From positions 1,054,001 to 1,118,000 of the forward strand of contig CAVPMN010000001.1 in assembly GCA_963706425.1 (NCBI GenBank): DNA of 64,000 nucleotides, read 5' to 3'. Both the position numbers and the translations under genes were made by a program. This stretch comes from CAVPMN01 sp963706425 (GTDB taxonomy: Bacteria; Actinomycetota; Acidimicrobiia; Acidimicrobiales; Acidimicrobilacustridaceae). Below the pieces are notes generated by a model. It worked only from the letters and a program-made list of their open reading frames with translations. It was not told the origin of the DNA and searched no databases. Each line of letters begins with the position of its first letter. Position 1 is the first letter of the stretch. Shown piece by piece: positions 59,215 through 64,000 of the stretch.

Positions 59215-60351
59215 CTAGGTGAGGTCGAAGCGGCGGCGGTAGGTCGCGAACCGCTCGGCCACCTCAGCCGGATCGAGCTCGAACCGGGCCAAGTCGTAGT
59301 CGTGGTGCCCGAAGCGGCCCTTGGGGTTGGCATCGACATAGGCCGACATCGCCGATCGGGCCTCGGCCGTGAGCGGCCAGCCGAGACGGTCATAGAGGTC
59401 GGCCACCGTGTCGAACGGGTCGGCGGCCAGGGCCCGATAGTCGATGTCGACGAACCGATCAGGGTCGGCTCCGTCGCGGAACGCGAGGAAGCGGTCGATC
59501 ATGGCGGTCGACAGGTCGAGCCAACGGCGACCGATGTAGACGTCGAAGTCGTGGTCGGTGCCGAGCCCGGTGAGCACCGACACGAGGCTGGCGAGCGAAC
59601 CGACGACGGTCGCGGGGTCGCGATGGGTGCACACGAACCGGGCGTCGGGGTACACCTCGTCGAGCGCGTCGAGTGAGAGGTTGTGGCAGGGCGACTTGAG
59701 CACCCACCGGCCCGGCCACGAGCGCTGCAGCACCTCGAGCACCGATCGATGCCAGCGGTAGGCCGGCACCATGTCGCACTGCTCGTGCCACGCGCCGTAG
59801 CTCGGCACGTTGGCCAACGTCTCGAAGTGGACGCTGCGGAAATCCTGACCGAGCACGGTGACGCATTCCGTCGGGCCGGTGGCCGCCTCGAAGTGGATGG
59901 CCTTGAACTCCGGCGCGGCCGCATAGAGGGCGTCCATCTCGGCCTGCGCGGTCGCCACGCGCGGGTCGTCGGCCATGGTCGCGGGGTCGAGCGGTGGCGT
60001 GGCGGCGAACGACTCACAACGCAGCAACGAGCGGTTGTCGGCGTCCGCGTCGAGCAGATAGCTGAGCAGCGTGGTGCCCGTACGGGGCAATCCCAGGATG
60101 AACACCGGTGCGTCGATGGGCTTGCGGGACACCTCGGGGTGAGCAGCCCGCCAGGCCACCACCCGCAGCCGGTTGGCGAGCGACATGCCGATCTGGGCGC
60201 CCATGATGAGCTCGCCCATCTCGTTCAGCCGGGCCTCGTCGTTGAGCGACGAAACCAGCTCTCCCAGCCCTTCCTGCCAGGTGTCGGGCCCGAGATCGGT
60301 GAGTCCGGTGCTCGTTCGCGCGGTCTCGACCAACACCTCGACGCTCAACAT
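59215..60351 (-). CDS. Sulfotransferase family protein
   Basis: A 378-residue PAPS-dependent sulfotransferase-like protein. The 5'-phosphosulfate loop is FILGLPRTGTTLLSYLLDAD (near residue 85), and the 3'-phosphate-binding region is ARFVCTHRDPATVVGSLASL. It lacks a membrane anchor. Similar actinobacterial proteins sulfate lipids or sterols or act in glycopeptide biosynthesis; here the neighbouring TesB, dehydrogenase and SDR genes suggest lipid or steroid-related chemistry. The acceptor is unknown. Ends only 10 bases from the stop of the sigma-like gene. Confidence 0.9.
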   Translation of the reverse strand: MLSVEVLVETARTSTGLTDLGPDTWQEGLGELVSSLNDEARLNEMGELIMGAQIGMSLANRLRVVAWRAAHPEVSRKPIDAPVFILGLPRTGTTLLSYLLDADADNRSLLRCESFAATPPLDPATMADDPRVATAQAEMDALYAAAPEFKAIHFEAATGPTECVTVLGQDFRSVHFETLANVPSYGAWHEQCDMVPAYRWHRSVLEVLQRSWPGRWVLKSPCHNLSLDALDEVYPDARFVCTHRDPATVVGSLASLVSVLTGLGTDHDFDVYIGRRWLDLSTAMIDRFLAFRDGADPDRFVDIDYRALAADPFDTVADLYDRLGWPLTAEARSAMSAYVDANPKGRFGHHDYDLARFELDPAEVAERFATYRRRFDLT

Positions 60352-60375
60352 GTCGGGAACAGTACGCAGACGGGC

Positions 60376-61212
60376 TCAGCTCGTACCTGATGGGAAACGC
60401 AGGCGGTTGTCGCGCACCAGCACCTCTTGCGCCACGGTGGCCACGTGCACACCGGTGTCGGCGAAGATGTGGCCGATCGCCAGACCCCGTCCGCCCACGA
60501 ACGTCTGGCACGAGAAGTCGTGCAGGTGCCAGCGATCGGCTCGCATCGGTCGGTGGAACCAGATGGTGTGGTCGAGACTGGCCGAGAAGAGCACCTGGTG
60601 CAGCACCTCCTCGGGCTCGCGGCCGAGCGGATGGGCCCGCACGACCGCGTCGGTCGGCAAGTCGTCCGACAGGAACGCCAACCCGCCAAGCTGCACCAAC
60701 TGATCGTCGCCGAGGTCTTCGATCACTCGAAGCCATGCCGCGGCGCGCCCGGCTCCTGCCCGGTCGACCGGACCGACACGTGACGCCGGCACGAACCGGC
60801 GCTCGAACACCGGGCTCCACGACGACGGCTCGAGCTCGTCGGGCGAGGGGAGCCCCGCGGGGAGGGCGACCGTCTCGATGTCGTCGGTCTCCTCCGCCAC
60901 CTGGTAGGACGCTTCGAGGTTGAGGATGGCCCCTGTCGCCTGGCGGGCCACGACCCGTCGAGTGCAGAACGATCGGCCGTTGCGGATGCGGTCGACCTCG
61001 TAGCGAACGGGCTCGGTGTGGTCGCCTCGACGGATGAAGTAGGCGCGCAACGAATGAGCCATGTGGGTGGGCTCGACCGTCGCGGTCGCGGCCTGCAGCG
61101 CCTGGGCCACGATCTGGCCCCCGTAGAGACCGCCCCAGGGATAGCGCGGCCCCGTGCCCACGAACGTGTCGCGCCCGTGGTCGGCCAGATCGAGGATCTC
61201 GGTGAGCTTCAT
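60376..61212 (-). CDS. Acyl-CoA thioesterase II-like protein (TesB family)
   Basis: A 278-residue double hotdog-fold thioesterase. FVGTGPRYPWGGLYGGQIVA opens the first hotdog with the typical G-G-Q motif, and the second holds DHTIWFHRPMRADRWHLHDF and GRGLAIGHIFADTGVHVATV. TesB-type enzymes hydrolyse medium- and long-chain acyl-CoA; the catalytic Asp/Thr/Gln positions cannot all be verified by eye. Overlaps the next gene upstream by 4 bases (ATGA) and is 24 bases upstream of the sulfotransferase, so the three form an operon. Confidence 0.9.
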   Translation of the reverse strand: MKLTEILDLADHGRDTFVGTGPRYPWGGLYGGQIVAQALQAATATVEPTHMAHSLRAYFIRRGDHTEPVRYEVDRIRNGRSFCTRRVVARQATGAILNLEASYQVAEETDDIETVALPAGLPSPDELEPSSWSPVFERRFVPASRVGPVDRAGAGRAAAWLRVIEDLGDDQLVQLGGLAFLSDDLPTDAVVRAHPLGREPEEVLHQVLFSASLDHTIWFHRPMRADRWHLHDFSCQTFVGGRGLAIGHIFADTGVHVATVAQEVLVRDNRLRFPSGTS

Positions 61213-62255
61213 CGCCGTCCCGGCATGAGCGGCAGGTCGAGATAGGTGCGAATGCCCGGCTCTGCGGCGACCACGTAGGGGATGGCGTTCACGCAGTGCA
61301 TGGCCGTGGCAAGGATGCCTTCGTTGTTGTCGAGGTCGGCCGTCTCGACGCTCGCCGGGTGCATGCCGTGGAAGCTGGCCCGCAATGGCGGCGCCGCGTC
61401 GAACTCCACCTCGAACCGTTCTCCCTCGGGTCCGAACGTCCAGGCCGGATCGAGGTGCTCCTCGCCCATCAGCCAGTTGACCCGGACGGTCACGAACGGT
61501 TCGCCGTCGACCGTGCCCTGCCAGGTGAATCGCTGCGCGGCGACGGTGCCCTCGTCGATCACGCCGACCGGGACGGTCAACGGCTGGGTGGCGACGGCCA
61601 TCTCGTGGACCGTGCGCTTCTGCTCGTCGAGCTCGACACCCAACGCGTCGGCGATCATGTCGATCGACTGGCAGAAGCCATCGCCGAGGATCGACAGCAT
61701 CGGGCTGGCGGCGGCCTCCTCGGGGGACTTGCCGAACAGCATGATGTCGCGCACGACGAACTCGGTGGCATAGGTGCGGATGTCGGAGAACTCCTCGGCG
61801 CGCACATGGTGGATGTCGCGACAGAAGGCCGAGAGCATCAGCGGGATCTGCTCGGTGATGCCGCCGGGGTTGATGCCCGTGCCGTGAAGGGTGGCGTTGC
61901 CGGCGCGAGCAGCCGCTTCGATCGCGGCCACGTCATGGCTCTTGAACGGGTAGATCCAGCCCACCGGCGTCACCACGTTCTTGCCCGACTCGAGGAGGCG
62001 GATGACCTCGCCGGTGTTGGGCAGCATCGGCGCGTAGACCACGCAGTCGGCCTCGAGCGCGATCACGGCGTCGGCGTCGTTGGTCGCCACGACGCCGACA
62101 GGAGCTAGACCGCACAGCTCGCCCACGTCACGCCCCGCTTTGGCATCGGAGTAGACGTAGGCGCCCACCAGCTCGAGCTCCGGGTGGGCGAGCACGCCGC
62201 CGATGGCGGCTCGGCCGACGTTGCCCGTTGCCCACTGGACGACCCGATAGGCCAT
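61209..62255 (-). CDS. Dihydrodipicolinate reductase-like NAD(P)-dependent dehydrogenase
   Basis: A 348-residue protein of the DapB-like/2,4-diaminopentanoate dehydrogenase-related family. The Rossmann loop is VVQWATGNVGRAAIGGVLAH, followed by the acid residue region LVGAYVYSDAKAGRDVGELC; CVVYAPMLPNTGEVIRLLES, NVVTPVGWIYPF and LHGTGINPGGITEQIPLMLS are conserved in the actinobacterial family often found in steroid or lipid gene clusters. Reaction and substrate unknown. First gene of the operon with tesB and the sulfotransferase, divergent from the SDR gene across 70 bases. Confidence 0.88.
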   Translation of the reverse strand: MAYRVVQWATGNVGRAAIGGVLAHPELELVGAYVYSDAKAGRDVGELCGLAPVGVVATNDADAVIALEADCVVYAPMLPNTGEVIRLLESGKNVVTPVGWIYPFKSHDVAAIEAAARAGNATLHGTGINPGGITEQIPLMLSAFCRDIHHVRAEEFSDIRTYATEFVVRDIMLFGKSPEEAAASPMLSILGDGFCQSIDMIADALGVELDEQKRTVHEMAVATQPLTVPVGVIDEGTVAAQRFTWQGTVDGEPFVTVRVNWLMGEEHLDPAWTFGPEGERFEVEFDAAPPLRASFHGMHPASVETADLDNNEGILATAMHCVNAIPYVVAAEPGIRTYLDLPLMPGRR

Positions 62256-62324
62256 GTGCGCTCCCCCTCGTTGCTACCGTGCCTCCGCCGACCGCGAATC
62301 CGAGACTGCGAGCGAAGGGGCACC

Positions 62325-63116
62325 ATGATCCTCGACCTGTTCAAGGTGACCGACAAGGTAGCCATTGTCACCGGCGCCGGACGCGGCGTCGGCGCAGGAA
62401 TCGCCAAGGCGCTCGCCGAGGTCGGTGCCGACGTGGTGTGCGCGGCGCGCTCGCTCGATCAGATCGAGGAGACCGCCGCGGCAGTCCGCGACCGTGGTCG
62501 GCGGGCGCTGGCTGTCCCCACCGACGTCACCGATCGCAGCCAGCTCGAAGCGCTCGTGGCGGCCACGGTGGCCGAGTTCGGCCGGGTCGACATCGTGGTC
62601 AACAACGCCGGTGGATGGCCGCCCCAACCCTTTCTGCGCACCAGCGAGCGGGCGTTCGAGCAGGCGCTGCGCTTCAACGTGACCTCTGCGTTCCTGCTGT
62701 CGAGGTTCGCGGTGCCCGCCATGGTCGACACCGCCGACGGTGGCGTCATCGTCAACATCTCGTCGCGTGCCGGCAGCATGGTGCAGTCGGGTTTCACCGC
62801 GTATGGCACGGCCAAGGCGGCCTTGTCGTTCATGACCCGCAACATGGCGCCCGAGCTGGCGCCCAAGGTGCGGGTCAACGCGGTCGAGCTCGGCGGCGTG
62901 GAGACCGAGGCCCTCGCCTCGGTGCTCACCGACGACTCCATCCGCCGCGAGCTCGAGCAGAACACGCCGATGCGGCGCATCGGACAGGTCGACGACATCG
63001 CCGCGTTCGTCGTGTACCTGGTCTCACCCGCCTCGTCGTGGGTCACCGGCAAGGTGTTCGAGATCGACGGAGGCGTCGAGCACCCGGCGTTCTCCATCCC
63101 GGCCGAGCCCCTCTGA
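62325..63116 (+). CDS. Short-chain dehydrogenase/reductase
   Basis: A 263-residue classical SDR. Cofactor motif TGAGRGVGAG (residues about 15-24, T-G-x3-G-x-G), NNAGGW, catalytic Ser in VNISSRAGSM, and Y-x3-K in AYGTAKAALSF; the catalytic Asn is in the FNVTSAF region. All active residues are present. C-terminal EIDGGVEHPAF is the usual end. Likely oxidises or reduces a hydroxy-lipid or steroid-like substrate, given the neighbours, but the substrate is unknown. Confidence 0.94.
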   Translation: MILDLFKVTDKVAIVTGAGRGVGAGIAKALAEVGADVVCAARSLDQIEETAAAVRDRGRRALAVPTDVTDRSQLEALVAATVAEFGRVDIVVNNAGGWPPQPFLRTSERAFEQALRFNVTSAFLLSRFAVPAMVDTADGGVIVNISSRAGSMVQSGFTAYGTAKAALSFMTRNMAPELAPKVRVNAVELGGVETEALASVLTDDSIRRELEQNTPMRRIGQVDDIAAFVVYLVSPASSWVTGKVFEIDGGVEHPAFSIPAEPL

Positions 63117-63194
63117 CGCCTGCCCGCGGCACCGTCCGGCGGGAGGACGGGGGGCAAGGAATGGCGGCCCTTGGCGCCGGGTAGGGCAGCCCGT

Positions 63195-63371
63195 ATGACC
63201 GTTCCCCAGCCCGTCCCCGAGCCGCTGGTCGATCCCCCCACCGAGCCCACACCCGAGCCGATCGTGCCCGACCCCGATCCTCGGCCCAGCCCCGAGCCGG
63301 TCATCCCCGATCCTGACCCCACCCACACCCCGGTCATTCCCGAGGTGCAGCCGTCGACCTCCCCTCGATGA
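63195..63371 (+). CDS. Small proline-rich repeat protein
   Basis: 58 residues made almost wholly of Pro, Glu, Asp, Val and Thr in a P-x-P-E-P / DPDP repeat pattern (VPQPVPEPLVDPPTEPTPEP). Such a sequence is disordered or forms polyproline helix. No signal peptide. A weak ribosome-binding site (GTAGGGCAGC) precedes the ATG. Its coding status is uncertain because short Pro-rich frames are easy to find in GC-rich DNA, but the periodicity and termination right before the palindrome support a real gene. Confidence 0.45.
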   Translation: MTVPQPVPEPLVDPPTEPTPEPIVPDPDPRPSPEPVIPDPDPTHTPVIPEVQPSTSPR

Positions 63372-63427
63372 CGCGTTCTGGCTGGTCAAACCCGCACCGG
63401 GGTGCGGGTTTGACCAGCCGGAACGCG
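63372..63427. repeat. GTTCTGGC-family palindrome, longest copy
   Basis: 27-base arms (from 63372 and to 63427) with one mismatch around a 2-base spacer: CGCGTTCTGGCTGGTCAAAC continuing to CCGCACC. Its inner arms are the same as in the copy at 8148-8191. It separates the proline-rich gene from the YceI-like gene. Probably a terminator or REP-like element. Confidence 0.9.
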
Positions 63428-63533
63428 AGAGACGCGGGCCCCGGCCGGGAGAATCTGGCTGAGCGCGCCTATCGTGACGGGACGATCGCGGTCTGCGGCC
63501 TCCCTCGAGGCGGGCGGATGACCAGGGGGGAAC

Positions 63534-64000
63534 GTGACGGGGATCAAGCGGTTCGGCAAGGCGCATCCGGTGCTGACGGGGCTGGGCGCGCTGTTCGTGG
63601 TGCTCTCCGCCACGGCCGCGGGCGCTGCTTGGTACGTCTGGCAGGACCTGCAGGTCGACTACGTCGATGTGCAGTACGTCGTGCCACAGGCGCCCCAGCT
63701 CACTGCTGACGGACCCGACCAGACCCTCTATCGCATCGACGCCTCCCGCTCGACGGTCACCTACGAGGTCGACGAGATCCTCGCCGGCGTCTCCCGCCAG
63801 GCCACCGGCTCCACCAGCGGTGTGGCCGGCGACGTGGTGGTCGACAGCGGCGATCCCTCCGCCACCAGGGTCGGGCAGATCGTGGTGAACGTGCAGCAAC
63901 TCACGTCCGACCAGACACTGCGCGACCAACGCCTCCAGCACGACTTCCTCGAATCGGTCGACTTCCCGCTCGCCACCTTCGACACCGAGCAGATCACCGG
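63534..64000 (+). CDS. Membrane-anchored YceI-like protein (partial, runs off the right edge)
   Basis: At least 155 residues visible. The GTG start has AGGGGGGAAC just upstream. One N-terminal transmembrane helix (VLTGLGALFVVLSATAAGAA) is followed by an extracytoplasmic YceI/lipocalin-like domain: LYRIDASRSTVTYEVDEILA, then DVVVDSGDPSATRVGQIVVN and DQRLQHDFLESVDFPLATFD, the diagnostic R-(N/D)-x-x-L...D-F-L-E/D-...-F-P-x-A-x-F pattern. YceI-like proteins bind polyisoprenoid or amphiphilic molecules. Cut by the window edge. Confidence 0.85.
   Translation, partial: MTGIKRFGKAHPVLTGLGALFVVLSATAAGAAWYVWQDLQVDYVDVQYVVPQAPQLTADGPDQTLYRIDASRSTVTYEVDEILAGVSRQATGSTSGVAGDVVVDSGDPSATRVGQIVVNVQQLTSDQTLRDQRLQHDFLESVDFPLATFDTEQIT

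Overview
The window is about 64 kb of high-GC bacterial chromosome with gene-dense coding on both strands. It has many GTG/TTG starts and many 1-4 base overlaps between consecutive genes (ATGA, GTGA, TTGA). It points to an actinobacterium, most likely class Acidimicrobiia. The clues are two copies of the 'GWWxASDGKWYPP' motif, MurT/GatD (Gram-positive lipid II amidation), F420-type luciferase-like and deazaflavin-type proteins, a split actinobacterial lycopene cyclase (CrtYc/CrtYd), and Thr/Ser/Pro-rich secreted proteins. No rRNA, tRNA, IS element, prophage or CRISPR array was recognised, and no gene-free stretch exceeds 300 bases.

Layout. 1-9.7 kb: TauE/SafE permease (cut by the window edge), DsbA-like protein, UbiB-type kinase, the biotin genes bioA-bioF-bioD, a SHOCT-domain protein, a HEPN/coiled-coil membrane protein and a sulfatase. 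9.7-16.7 kb: a carotenoid locus (crtZ, crtYd, crtYc divergent from crtE, crtI, crtB), a type 2 IPP isomerase and a helix-turn-helix/B12-binding regulator. 17.3-24.2 kb: a leftward operon headed by a clear cobalamin riboswitch. It encodes a secreted DUF4430-like protein, EcfT, an unusual fused ATPase-ATPase-S-component protein, a 2-hydroxyacid dehydrogenase and a TIM-barrel isomerase-like protein. 24.2-38.9 kb: mostly metabolic genes (DAG kinase-like, LMW phosphatase, fructosamine-kinase-like, LLM enzymes, P450, SGNH hydrolase, MurT-GatD, TetR, L,D-transpeptidase, two MDR reductases) and a formaldehyde-activating-enzyme homologue. 39-43.2 kb: a leftward MauE / Cys-rich Tat-exported repeat protein / MauD-like / unknown module. 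43.2-44.8 kb: PurU and an unknown protein. 44.8-54.5 kb: a BMP-type ABC importer operon with GntR regulator, two isochorismatase-fold proteins (one without its catalytic residues), an amidase and a nearby AtzH/HpxZ-like protein. These suggest uptake and hydrolysis of a ureide, biuret-like or nucleobase-derived compound. 54.7-64 kb: penicillin-acylase-family lipoprotein, a sigma-like/zinc-finger membrane protein, sulfotransferase, TesB thioesterase, two dehydrogenases and a YceI-like protein (cut by the edge).

Connecting themes. (1) A vitamin B12 circuit: a B12 riboswitch with a Shine-Dalgarno-masking hairpin controls a corrinoid-type ECF importer, and a B12-binding transcription factor sits beside the carotenoid genes. 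This recalls the light-sensing CarH/LitR systems, and a nearly identical short motif lies upstream of both the regulator and crtE. (2) A MauE/MauD-like redox pair flanks a 26-cysteine secreted protein whose N-terminus recalls the methylamine dehydrogenase light chain. (3) A tandem enzyme/pseudoenzyme pair sits in the ureide operon. (4) A family of intergenic palindromes, several opening with GTTCTGGC, is scattered across the window. (5) At least five, probably six, well-conserved genes each carry one apparent single-base frameshift in short GC-rich repeats. The simplest reading is residual indel errors in the assembly, so these genes should not be called pseudogenes without checking reads.
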